Position numbers and translations under genes: made by a program. From Oikopleura dioica (lineage: Eukaryota > Chordata > Appendicularia > Copelata > Oikopleuridae), in NCBI GenBank assembly GCA_907165135.1, contig OU015566.1, forward strand, positions 9,594,157 to 9,658,156: 64,000 nucleotides of DNA. Direction: 5' to 3'. Below, one piece after another: positions 41,986 through 53,226 of the stretch; position 1 is the stretch's first letter; every line of letters starts with the position of its first letter. The notes below the pieces were generated by a model. That model was not told where the DNA came from. It was given only the letters and a program-made list of their open reading frames with translations, and did no database searches.

Positions 41986-43953
41986 TCATGAGTTTGTAAC
42001 ATCTCTTCCATCATCTTCATTTGAGCAGCATTCGCAGGCTGCGAAATCGCAGCACATGCCACCAAAAACATAGCAAAAACCGATTGGTAAAATTCAGGGC
42101 TGGATATTTTGAAATCAGCAAAAATTTCAAATCAATTTTTGTGTGAAATCTCATTTCTATCTCAAAATTTTGCACCATCTCAACAAATCTCAAATTTCAA
42201 TATTATTGCAACTTCCTCGTCATAATTTTTCCATTCTTGAGATTGCTGAGATCTCGAGATCTCAAATCTCAAAATTTTGCGAACCGCGCAAGGGCCGCGG
42301 ACAAACGTCGCGGGCTTACAGCAAGACTTGTGATTGGTTCAGATGGACCTGAAATGCTTGAGATCTCAGAATTTCAAATTTCATTTCATTGCAACGCGCG
42401 TATCCAACTCACGCAGTTTTCTGAAATGCTTGAGATCTCAGCATTTCAAATATCATTTTTTTGCAAAATCGAAAATTGAGATCTCAGACACAAAAATTTC
42501 TGAGATTGCATTTTTGAAATGGATGAGATGATGATTCATGTTTTTTTCGGGGTTTGAGATTTTTGTTGATTTCAAAATATCCAGCCCTGGTAAAATTGCA
42601 ATGAGGCAAGGCCAGCAACAGATCAGTCCCAATTGACTGCCACAATACTCCTCGTTCACTTAATTTTTCTTATCAAAAGCAAACAACATCGACTCTTACT
42701 GTCGTTGGTCAATTTCTTTAATCCTGAGTAGAGTTGTTCCTGAGTCCAACCCAGAGTTCGAAATCCGAGAAAATATAGCTGCTACCTGCTACCACTTGCT
42801 TTCACCTTAGTTACAAATGTATTTTCATCACATTTTTTATGGAAAAATACATTCTAGAACAAAATTATTTAAAATGGTAGCAATGCTAGCAGGAGACGAT
42901 TTGCTACAACTTGCTACCACCTCTGATGACATTGCTACCTGCTACCATTTGCTACCAAAAGTGGTAGCAATGGTAGCATGCTACCATTTGCTACCAATTG
43001 CTACCATCGGATTTCGAACTCTGGTCCAACCTGTCTGAAGGAAGGCTTTTTGTGAGAATAAAAAGAAAAATACGTACGAGTTGAAGGACCATGATGTCCT
43101 CTTCTGAAAGTGGCATTGATTCAGTCCAGTCTGAAGAAACTCCGACACAGTTGGTAGTTGTTGGATATTGGTACAATCGGTCGTCGTAATTATCATCATC
43201 GCCGCATGCATCCAGGCCTCCTAAGAGGGGACTTCCTAAGAGTAAGAGCTAGGTTTAGACCTGGGAGTCCCGAGGCTGGGACACAAATACAAACCAGGAA
43301 AGACGTCTTTGATCATTTTTGCAATCTCCACAGGTGTAATATAATTAGGACTCAAACTCAAAGTATATAATGTTGGTCTGTTTGCATTCGGATTTTCGCG
43401 AATTCTTTGAAAGTATTCGAAAAGCATTTCTCTCCGGGTATTGAATGAAGCATCTCTCGGAGCTCTTATCGGTTTTAATAATCGTCAATTCTATGGAACA
43501 AAAAGAAGAAGAAAAATTAAAACTGCATTCCCTAAAGTCGTCTTTGAAACTCTCGTAAGATAGCTCGTCACTGCTCACTGGCGCCGAGTCGTAGTTTGAA
43601 GTCGGCGATGCATTTCTAAGAGAAGTTTCGTGTTCTGCCGCATTACTGTCTGTAAACACTGAGCCAGCTACAGGTCCATTTTCTACTGTATTGGTTGCTT
43701 CTGGTAAATTAGAATGAGCATTTTCTGTTGGCAAAACGGAGCCAGCTACGGGCGCATTATAAGCTGCATTGTTTGATGGCTCGAAACTGTAAGGATCATA
43801 TTCAGTTGAAGCAGGAGGTTGAGGCATAGCATGGCTCTGAGGAAGTTCTGGGACGACTGGTTGAACTGGCTCGGAAGTAAGCCCTGGAAACTGATAATCC
43901 GACCATGGATTGTCGGTCGTTTGCCCAAATTTATCATCCCCAAAGAAACTCAT
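41986..43953 (-). CDS. Cys-rich membrane protein gene interrupted by two hAT MITEs
   Basis: The first exon (43953 down to about 43560) encodes a Pro/Ser-rich region with two copies of (A/G)PVAGSV. Later exons encode EIAKMIKDVFPG, GLDACGDDDNYDD, LSEEDIMVLQL, WTQEQLYSGLKKL, then a Cys-rich hydrophobic end (LGLICCWPCLIAILP and CYVFGGMCCDFAACECC). The 272-bp MITE at 42752-43023 lies at the start of the WTQ exon, and the 495-bp MITE at 42095-42589 cuts the hydrophobic segment. Without the two elements and one TSD copy each, the frame is continuous to the stop at 41986. Whether this allele is functional is unknown. Confidence 0.55.
42095..42589. mobile_element. hAT-type MITE, 495 bp, 8-bp TSD
   Basis: Terminal inverted repeats start CAGGGCTGGATATTTTGAAA and extend about 32 bp. 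They are flanked by the direct repeat gtaaaatt at 42087-42094 and 42590-42597. Interior repeats of gagatctca. No transposase. CAGGG ends and 8-bp TSD are typical of hAT. Confidence 0.9.
42752..43023. mobile_element. hAT-type MITE, 272 bp, 8-bp TSD
   Basis: Terminal repeats cagagttcgaaatccga and its complement, flanked by gtccaacc at 42744-42751 and 43024-43031. The interior consists of many gctacca/tggtagc units in both orientations. Different family from the 495-bp element. Confidence 0.9.
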
Positions 43954-44377
43954 AACTGAACCTTACATCTGCATTTCCTTATACAATCACGTTTATTCTA
44001 GAGAACTGTATCGACGTGGTTTTCTCCATGTTGTGGTAAGTGGATCCAGCAGAATGAAGAAATTCGTCGCACCTGCTCAAAAATAATTTTCGCTGGCCCG
44101 AGCAGCTTTTTGAGCACTTGCTTTGCTAAATACGCCGATAATATAAGCTTTTAAAAATCTAAAACAAGAGTGTTCCTTCTACGCGTTTGAAAGTCATCAT
44201 CGTCGCTGCTCTTTTGATAAGGTGCGATAAAATAATTGAGTTCCTAATTTACCGAAAAGTGCAGTAATTGCCTAGGGGCGTTCCTTCTACTTTCCTGCTT
44301 GCAAAGCGAACCAACCTTGACATCATTTTGGTACAAACAGAAAAAGCCTTATCACATTCGTTCAATTTTTTATGTAG
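43954..44377. other. divergent promoter region
   Basis: Lies between the minus-strand membrane protein gene and the plus-strand transporter gene. No repeats or RNA gene recognised. Confidence 0.4.
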
Positions 44378-45829
44378 ATGATCAATTTATTTGAGAATGG
44401 AACTCAGAGAAACGTGTTTTGCATTTACATATTCGCATGGGTTGTTTATGGACAACTTGTCACGTTCGCGAAGGGCGAAGACGGAATCAATTACAGGCAT
44501 GGATTTCAAAAATCTGAAAAAGACATCTTTTTGTATGGAAGAAATAATGTTAAGAAATCTAAATAGTCCCGCGTTGCTTGTTATAATGGCCGAATTTATA
44601 AAGACGTTTGTTTGCCTCTTCATATATACCCGCGAGAAGACCCTTGATGCTCTCTTACAAAATGTTTTGCAAGAAAAGAAGCTGTTTCTTCTTTGTAAGT
44701 CCATCTTTTCTAGCGCTCGATTGGAACTTCATTAGATTCCATTCCTTCCGGAATGTATGCGCTGTACAACATTCTGTCCTTTTACTCGATTTCTTTGGCC
44801 GATCCAACCACTTACTTTGTGCTTTTACAATCAAGAAGCTTGGCAACAGGAATTATCTACCAAATTCTTTTCAAAAAGCAGCTAAGTTGTCTCCAGGAAA
44901 GGGTTGAAACGAATTTAGCGCTCTCCACGTTTGGGAATGTTTATAAATTCTAAACAAGAGCTAACTTATTCAACTCGCTGACAGTGGCTCTCGCTGGTTA
45001 CTCTTACTGTTGGAACATCGATGAAGCAGTTTTCCTTCTCATCATTCAACTTTGTGTTCAACGAAGCGATTCCGCTGATTTTGATACAGATAGTTTGCGC
45101 TTGCTTTGCCGGCGTTTACAACGAGTACTTGCTAAAGGCCAGGAATGCGGACTTTTGGGTTCAGGAAAGGATACGATCATCATTATTTACAAACATTTTT
45201 TAACTCGCTAAAAGAGCTCAAAAACTCCCGAAAGCTGTTTGCGCAAATTTTTTCTCCCTTTTGATGTCGAAACACCCCTCCCTGAGTTTTGCCAAGTAAT
45301 CCAGCGACTGCTTAAATTTCATTGAATTTGTGAACATGATCGTTCGTATCTCAAACAAGAATATATTTTTCTACGTCAACTCGATCATCATCAACGGTTT
45401 CATTTTTATCATTCAAGGAAATGTCAACAAGACAATTTTGGCGAATACTTTTAAATTGCCAGCTTTGATCATCCCTTTCAACCTGGCTTTGATTGGAATT
45501 ACGACAGTCATGTTCTTGAAACACTTGAACTCCATTCTGAAAACAATCGCAGCAGGAAACGGTCGAAACTCATTTTTTGCATCATTGCAACCAAGATATT
45601 CAACCGATCAAAAGCTTCTGAGCTCTTCTTTGCTGCATGCTTGTCCTACCTCTTCTTCGGCATCCCGATTGAGATGGGGACAATCGTCTCAGTTGTCATG
45701 ATTTGGCTTTCGTTGTACATTTACGCGGTAAATCCCATCAAGCAACCAGAAAAACAGACGAGTGAAGACGAAGTTATTGAAGAAAAACTAGACCTGTTGA
45801 AATCTGACAAAAACTCGAATCCAGTTTGA
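44378..45829 (+). CDS. nucleotide-sugar transporter, SLC35A5-like, with non-canonical introns
   Basis: Golgi/ER multi-pass transporter. Segments aligned with SLC35A proteins: MYALYNILSF, DPTTYFVLLQSR, GIIYQILFKKQLS, QWLSLVTLTVGT, CACFAGVYNEYLLK, FLKHLNSILKTIA and LSYLFFGIPIEMGT. The last four joins fit only with introns GC-AG at 44497-44566 and GA-AG at 44897-44984, 45165-45359 and 45556-45614. The second intron (about 44695-44736) is GT-AG. Donors share the pattern CAG|GAAA(G/C)G. Each join restores the expected family sequence across the junction, so the gene appears intact. SLC35A5 is the closest family by the C-terminal half; substrate unknown. Confidence 0.85.
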
Positions 45830-46256
45830 TTTTTCTTACTTAGAATATTATAATCCTATAAAGCTGTAACCACCAAAAGCATTTTAATTCTCAAAAACAC
45901 AAAACAAAAACTATTAATTCTTTATCCGTTTATTCTTTGTTCAGAGGTGTCTTGAAAATTCAGAGTAGAAAGAAAGACCTTACAAAACAAGAAGCTTCTA
46001 TGTGTTTTCAACAACATATGCATCAAGGGTCATTTTCACGGCACGAGCATTAACGGTATATAAAGTGTTTCCTGTCAGATGGAGCGCATATTGGGCCACT
46101 CAGTTTTTATGCGATTTAGATACGCTACTTTGTGGGCCGAGAATTAAATATTTACGTCCAAAATCGAACCTAAGTCACTTTGTCGTATCAGATGGTCTAT
46201 AAATGGCTCTTGATTTATTAATTTTACCCCCTTAAGTCGGAATTTCTTCTAAGTTA
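45830..46256. other. convergent 3' flanks, no gene seen
   Basis: Lies between the transporter (plus) and K2P channel A (minus). Short AT-rich sequence with aataa-type signals; nothing else recognised. Confidence 0.4.
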
Positions 46257-49200
46257 CTAAGCTTTTCTCCGCAAAAATGACCCCTGCGAACTGTAGTTCG
46301 GCGAAGTCTGGGTAGTTTGATCGACGAATTGTCTGTTTTCTGCGCTTGATTGCTTTCTGTTCTTGTCCTTGTCTTCTCGGAAAGCAACGTCAACTGCGAT
46401 TTGAATCAGCCCACCCAGCCAGCTCAGTCCCATCAGCATCTATCAACGTCAACTTCATTAAATTGCTCCGACAGCTTACCCATAAAAGACAGACAATTCT
46501 GTAGAAAACCGATACGACACCCATCCAGAACTCGTTTGTACCTTAGAAGATCGTCTCATAAACTCTGTTGTATAAAAAAACTAACCGGGCAATTTCCAAT
46601 TCTTTTGCGTTTGTCCTTCGAACTCAGCTGTCGGCGTCAGGTCTCCAAATCCAATCGTAGTCAGAGTAATGATCGTAAAATAGAACGCGTCCAAGAAATC
46701 CCAGCCCTCTATTTTTGAGAAGAAAAGCGCCGGCATTACCGAAAATATCCTGAAACAGACTTTGAGTAGGAGTTTCTTAGAATCATCTCTACCCGAAACC
46801 GATGACAATGTAGAGCGATATCGCTGTTCTTTTCCCACGAAAACGGTAGAAACCAGCGGACTTGACGAATTTGTGTAGATAGTTTCCAGTGACTTTCATC
46901 AAGTAATAAAAATATGGAACACCAAACAAGGCGTAGATCACGCAAAACATCTTGGAAAAAATAATTATCAATCGGACGAAATTCTGTGGAACGGACCTTG
47001 CCATATTTGGTCTTTGGCGCAACGTTGCCATATCCGATCGTGGTAATAACGGTGCCCACGAAGTAGAAAGCGTTTTTGAGAGAGAGGCGATTTTCTGGCA
47101 GTTAGACTTTCTGGCAGTTAGACTTTCTGGCAAAGGCGATTTTCTGGCACTGCCAGAAAATCTAATATGCCAGAAAATCTAATTTCCAGAAAATCGCCTC
47201 TTTTGATTTTGAATCTACAGTTAGTGATCCTGGAAGGTAAAAAAACGGAGAGGGTTTTCGACAGTACCACCAATTTTTTCTTACATGTTTTATAAAAATT
47301 CATTGACAAAAGCCATTTTTGACCCATTTATTCAAGATAATTGGCTGTAGCAAACATAAATCAGCTTCTTCCGGGAATTTTCACCCGGTGTTATTTGCAT
47401 CTGATTTCGAGTACTTGGTCACAGTGGGCACCCACTGAGATAATGGCGCACGCTCATGCTTTTTAAAACTGAACTTGTTATAAAACTCTCCTGAAAATTC
47501 TTCCTCAGAAGGTGGTGGAATCGCTGTCATTTTCAATATTTATCTATACGATTTTTCTTCCTTATCATTCTCCATTTTCTCAAAAAAATCAAAATCTAAC
47601 TTTTCAGCTGCCTGTGAACCCGTTTGTCACTCCGAAAACAGCTAGAACGAACTGCGGATGCTACCCTCATTCTATTTTTAGCGCAGAAATTTCAATTCCC
47701 AATTCGTAGTCTTTTTTTACCGCCCTGAATAGTCGGCTTTTAGATCAAACGCTCCCGTCGAAAGGTGCAAACTCCTGCTGAAACTGCTCCGAAATGAAAT
47801 TTGTGTGATAATCACCAGTTTTTCGAATTTATAAAATGATTATTATTAAGAGTTTCTTGCAGAATTTCAAATAATATCCATCCTATAAAGGCGATTTCAC
47901 CACCTGAGGAAGAATTTTCTGGAGAGCTTTATAACAAGTTCAGTTTTAAAAAGCATTAGCGTGCGCCATTATCTCAGTGGGTGCCCACTGTGACCAAGTA
48001 CTCGAAATCAGATGCAAATAACACCTGGTGATTAACACAAAAATTCCCGGAAGAAGCTGATTTATGTTTGCTACAGCCAATAATCTTGAATAAATGGGTC
48101 AAAAGTGGCTTTTGTCAATGAATTTAAAAAAAAAAAACATGTAAGAAAAAATTGGTGGTACTGTCGAAAACCCTCTCCGTTTTTTTACCTTCCAGGATCA
48201 TTAACTGTAGATTCAAAATCAAAAGAGGCGATTTTCTGGCAGTTAGACTTTCTGGCAGTTAGACTTTCTGGCAAAGGCGATTTTCTGGAAGTTAGATTTT
48301 CTGGCAGTGCCAGAAAATCGCCTTTGCCAGAAAGTCTAACTGCCAGAAAATCTAACTGCCAGAAAATCGCCTCTCTCCGTTTTTGAACGTCCAGTTTTCT
48401 GGACAACCGTGTTCAAGAAGCGCTCCAGTATCGCTAAAAATATAAATGCGAGTACCGACGATTTGCTTACCGGGCGACAGTTGTAATGGAGTCAACAAGG
48501 AGAACATAATTGTCAGCTGACAAAGTCACATTCCAATCGACACCTTCTGGCTTAGTCTTTTTGAACTGGTTCCAAATCCAAACCTCCGTCCCTTTATCAA
48601 TAAATAAAGTCTAAGATCTATTCTAATTTTAACTCTACTGCATGATAGATCTGCCGAATACAAATTAAAAATGAAGCAGATTTTAAGTAGAAGCATAAAT
48701 GCTTGCTTACCCGCCATATAGATATTGCTTATGTTTTGTGCAGCTTCACAGAGCGCGATTTCATTCGGGCGCTCAGTCTTAATAAATTATTGTCTGAATG
48801 AACTTGCATTTGAAAATGCGAACAAACCATTAAGAAAATCGCTGCCCCAAAAGCCAGGTACAGAAAATAGACGGCGATTCGACCACAGTAGCCGTACGCA
48901 TCCGGCAAGTGACAGCCCTATATAACAAATTAGGGATAACACCCAACTACCAAAATATGGTTGAATTACCTTTTTCTTCTCCTTTTGCCCTTCGGAAATT
49001 TGCAGCGGAATCTGTTGTTTTTGATAATAACTTTCAAGGTTCGATACCAGTTAGATTTTAGAGCTCATTAATGAAATACTGTGAACGAATATGTATTTTC
49101 CTTGCCTGTTTTGTGAAATTTGCGCAGTGAAGTCAGGTTTTTCTGCTCTTTTCTCTTGGCGAGGGCTTTCGCCGGGCGATGCTTCCGAAACTCCATCTGT

Positions 49201-49368
49201 TGGATTCTGTTGGAAAAGAAACAGCACTTTTTCGCCTTCAATAGAATACTTATCTCGGAAATATTCGTATAAAGAATTTTGAAGGGTTCCTGTCATATTG
49301 GCAGAAGCAAGCGCAACTTTCAGAAAAGTCTCATTTTTATTCTCGTCATTTTTGTTTGTCTTCGTCAT
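46257..49368 (-). CDS. two-pore-domain potassium channel A, exon split by a MULE
   Basis: Background K+ channel subunit. TM1 ([18 protein letters not shown]) lies at about 48800-48900. The extracellular cap exon contains [13 protein letters not shown]. Pore 1 is TTIGYGN, pore 2 is TIGFGDLTP and TM4 is [16 protein letters not shown], with a short Ser/Gln tail ending at 46257. The pore-1 exon is split at codon level by a 1,298-bp Mutator-like element (47080-48377): WTFKN lies on one side and AFYFVGT on the other. Outside the element all joins are short GT-AG introns. The start at 49368 is chosen for a hydrophilic N-terminus. As sequenced, the gene is broken unless the insert is spliced. Confidence 0.82.
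47080..48377. mobile_element. Mutator-like non-autonomous element, 9-bp TSD
   Basis: 1,298 bp with long terminal inverted repeats of about 440-490 bp starting GAGAGAGGCGATTTTCTGG. Subterminal arrays of ctggcagttagactt-type units occur at both ends. Flanked by the 9-bp direct repeat cgtttttga (47071-47079 and 48378-48386). The central 370 bp are unique and non-coding. Long TIRs starting with G and a 9-bp TSD are typical of MULEs. Confidence 0.9.
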
Positions 49369-49639
49369 TTTGGATCTTCGCGAGTTGATTTCAGTCTCAT
49401 TCTCTGGCTTAGTTGTATATGCACGTAAAGAACGAAAAGGAGAAAATATAAAAATAAACTGGAAAGCATCGAACAGGCGGACGAGCGTGCGGGCGACATC
49501 CGCTGTCAGCACAGTCAAGCAGGTACTGCAGCCGAGATTCAGAGATTGCCAATACGCCCCATCACCCGCAAAATTCAATCAAGAGGGGTATCTATTCCAA
49601 ATAACGGCTAATAAGTATAAGCTGTTGAAGCGCTTTTAG

Positions 49640-50526
49640 TGAGATAAGACTGTTGTACCAATTACTTAACAAAAACTCTATCGTCAGATGTAAATCATTC
49701 TATTCGCAAAACCTTGGATAGATTATCAAAAGAATAATCTTCTGAAGATTTGATTGATTGAATCAATAACAGTCATAAGAATTCACTTTGATAGATTTAT
49801 CATTGAGATTCAATACTTATTCGTTTTGAAAACTCATCGTTTTAATTTGTCCGATATCAACCTTCGGAAAATTCAACATTTAAAAGACATATTCCGATAT
49901 TCTGACAGGAACAGTTTGTCGATTTACCTTTCACCGCCTTGAGGTCATTAAAGTTTCTGATCCCAGCAGGAGGTCAAGAAGCAAAAAGTGTCGTTTTATA
50001 CGTCACGCTGTCATTTTCAAGGACGTTGATATAAAAATTTTACTCATTAATTCCTTGATCAAACATTGATATTCCGATGATACATACAAAGTGCCGTAGT
50101 CGCAGACTTTTGAGAGGATGACTTGTACTTTGGATACTTTATTATAAATGCAAATGCTAGAATTCTAGTTCGACTCTTTAATTTTGGGCAATAACGATTG
50201 CAGAATCGACTGAACAATGATGCCGTCACTGATGAGCTACATTTTGCAATATTGAATTATTCAGCGTCAATGATAGGAAAGCTGTCTGATGTGGTGCATG
50301 AGTACGTTCTGTCATCCTAAGAGTATGCTTGAGCGGATCGTTAGGCACAACGAAAACTGAGCAGTGGTGCGAACGTCGCGTTGCTGATTTAGAATCACGC
50401 GCCGATCATACAATTGTCAATTGTAATACGTCTTGTAAAACGTTTGTTTATTACAGAATTAGATCAAGAACATGACTGTCAAAGTATTTAAGAAGTTAAA
50501 AGATTGCCGTAAAGTTGAATTAGAAA
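49640..50526. other. intergenic, no gene seen
   Basis: AT-rich region upstream of K2P channel A and downstream of eIF2D. A 62-codon frame (49754-49942) has no features. No repeats recognised. Confidence 0.35.
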
Positions 50527-52729
50527 TTACTTTTTCCCTTTTTTCTGACCTTTAGTAGCGGCTTCAAGGACATAAATAAATTTCTTCTCAATATTGAAGT
50601 CTTTTGTTAGAACTTTTTCGATGTGTTTTGCTTGGTTTCCTTGAATTTGCACTTGTATCAGTTTTCCGCTCACATCTGTTCCGATACTTGCCGATGCCTA
50701 TTAAAAATATTGAGCCGAGAAGGATAGTTATGTCTCTACCTGGGCGAGCTTTTTCATCTTGTCAGCGAACAATTGCGGATCAAGAAAGAACGATTCAAAT
50801 CCAGTGATCATCGATACCATTTTATTGCCTGAGACCTTCTTTGTCGTCAAATCGATGCGGGGCATCTTCCCCTTCTTGACCGCTGCAGTTGGCTGTCCAG
50901 GAAACTTGACAGAGTAGGCTGGACCCATTTTTGATTGAACACCTCCAAAAACTTTGTCCCAGGAGGCCGTTTCTTTATCTGCACCGCCTTTTCCGAAAAC
51001 CGCTTGATGAAGAACAGGGTCCATTTTTACATCCTTCTTTCCTCGTAAATCATTTGCTTCGATATACTGAAATCTTATATTGATGGTGATTTGAAGAATG
51101 ATTCAATACCATTGTTACGAATTTTCGAATATCCTGAAGATTGAGAACTGCACCACGCCTGCAACCAACACTCGTGAATAAGTTTTCGACCTGACCAGAG
51201 ACGACATAAAGCTGGGTAACCGCCGGAGCAGAGTAATCCTCTTTTGTAGACGAAGAACCTTAAACAACCATTATCATTCTTTCATGATAGTCTGCGCGTT
51301 TTTCACGCTTCCGTGCACCATTGACTTCATTTTGTGTTATTCTTGTGCATTATCTGGCAGGCCAGTGGCAGCCGATTTCTGGCATGCTCTATTTTCTTAC
51401 CCAAAATGTTAACCATCGGCTTGGCAGCTTCTTCAGTAGGCTCGTCTGCTTCCACCGACTCTTGCCATCCACGGAAGTACGAGTGCTTGAAATCAACGGA
51501 AGAAATCTGATCAACGCCGCTGCTAACTTGTCCGATTTTCAAAATGCCATCTTTTTCTTTCGCAGAAAAGAAGGTGGAAAGCTTCTTGAAAGAAGTTTTC
51601 TTTATTTTGAGTTCTTTTCCGTTTGGTACTGATGGGAGAAGATATTGAGAGAAGAATGTCGAACAGAGAAGAGGTAGAGCTCCCTAAACATAATTTTCGA
51701 TAGTAAAACAAGATAGATTACTACCTTATCCTCCTGAAGCTTTGCCTTGACGGCGATTTTAAAAGAATTTTCTAACAGAGAATCTTGTTCATTTCGCATT
51801 TCTTCCAGACTCTTTTCTGGAGCCTCTTCGTCTGCCTCTGTAGTTACGGCTTCACTACTGTTTTCCTCGACTTTGCAATCAGGAGATTCTTCAGTTTCAG
51901 CTTCATTATCAGCGGTTCTCTCGGTGGATTCGTCGTCAATGTCTATTTTAGGGGTCATTTTTGTAATCTTTGGAGCAAATTTCGGATATTTTGCTAAATT
52001 TAAAAGATGAAGTTTTTGTTTAAAGTGAGTCCCAATCATTGATATCCAAATTTTCGATATCTTCTTGCGTCAGCGTTCTATATGAACATTGTCAAAGAAA
52101 TTCTTGTAGAATTTTCCCAAGTGGAAAGAAGTGAGGCACCTGAACTGCGGATCTGTCTCAGTGGGTGGGATCTTCTTGCTCCCACTCGCCCAGAGCTGAT
52201 CGCCAACGCACGAGACAATCTTCACGGCTTTGCCGCTCAAGCCCTTCGAAAGCTGCTCTGTGGATTGCTCCGCTACTCCTATCGCGACGAAGTGCTTTTG
52301 CCCGGCGATTTTGATGCAAACGGCTTTGTTCCGTTCAATTTTCTCGTGCACCCCGACCCCAGGAGAAAGAATTATTCCCGGTGCCATCAAATCGGCTCCG
52401 TTGGCGAATCGTTCGAGGACATTTCCAGTCGTATGGAGCGTCGGAACACCCAGAAATTCATAGCTCCAGAGCGAGTAGAGATAAGGAATCAATGTCCCGT
52501 TTTTCATCTCGATCACTGTTGGTTCCCCTTCCACGGTAAATACAGTTACTGGCTCTCCTTTATGCGTAACCACCTTCATTTCTTTCAAATCGCCCTTCGC
52601 CGGCACCATGGAATTGAGCGTCTCTTCCGGAGTTTCGGGAAAGAAATAGGCAAAGCGACTTTTCAACTTTCGCCGATCGGAATTACGGACAGTTACTGCG
52701 CTTTTGCTGCGAAACGGCTTTACGAACAT
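50527..52729 (-). CDS. EIF2D: translation factor eIF2D (ligatin)
   Basis: Delivers or recycles tRNA on the 40S subunit. N-terminal DUF1947/PUA module: FFPETPEETLNSMVP, FTVEGEPTVIEMKNGTLIPY, and LMAPGIILSPGVG (PUA). Then an acidic linker, a winged-helix/SWIB-like part (KKLSTFLRKRDGILKIGQV, VDFKHSYFRGW), and the C-terminal SUI1 domain (KKVSGNKMVSMITGFESF and QIQGNQAKHIEKVL). Domain order and length match the family. Short GT-AG introns throughout. It is downstream of and co-oriented with eL37, about 200 bp apart. Confidence 0.92.
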
Positions 52730-52932
52730 TACTCTTCACTGAAAACATAAGCTACTGTGACGCTACCGAATCTTCTAGCAGTTTTATTCTGCGGTAAAAA
52801 CACTCCTCCTTGATATGAGGTTTTGAAAACGAAAACAGAACGAAAGAGGATTGAGTCGGGAGTTCGATCTCAGCTGTATTCTTTGCGGCAGAATCGACAG
52901 AAAAAGGGTTGAAAAGACTCTTGACAGTCGAT

Positions 52933-53226
52933 TTACTTCTGGACCTTCTTGGCGGTGACGCCTTCTCTGAATCCGTTATGGAATCGTCGGTTCACGTCCT
53001 TGAGGTGCTTTGCTCGGCCAGTTCCGGGGGCAGTTCGGCGCTTGGCCTTGGTCGACCAGTTGAATCGGCCTCGCTAGAATGGAAAATGAAAATGAGAAAA
53101 GAAAGGATGAATAATAACTCGAGAGTCTCGCTTCTTCTGAAGATGGTAGGCTCGTCGACCGGTGATTCGGGAGATGATATGGGTCTTATCATTGCGAGTA
53201 CCGCGAGATGTCGTTCCCTTGGTCAT
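52933..53226 (-). CDS. RPL37: ribosomal protein eL37 without zinc-binding cysteines
   Basis: Large-subunit protein. Exon 1 (53119-53226) reads [17 protein letters not shown], then AYHLQKK. Exon 2 (52933-53073) reads [17 protein letters not shown], then FHNGFREG. Both match eL37 well. The intron at 53074-53118 is GT-AG. In known eL37 four cysteines (CRRCG and CGKCG) bind zinc. Here the first pair is replaced by ISRITG and the second by a shortened KRDSRRGR, so no cysteine remains in about 82 residues (usual length about 97). It is either a divergent functional protein or a paralogue; the frame is fully open. Confidence 0.85.

Noticed and set aside
42095-42589. The 495-bp MITE as an intron
   Set aside because: No GT-AG, GC-AG or GA-AG pair near its ends gave an in-frame product without a stop.
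42750-42770. tRNA B-box-like sequence gagttcgaaatcc
   Set aside because: It is the terminal repeat of a hAT MITE and no A-box or cloverleaf surrounds it.
52082-52750. 222-codon plus-strand frame opposite eIF2D
   Set aside because: Antisense of a clearly identified gene; composition not protein-like.
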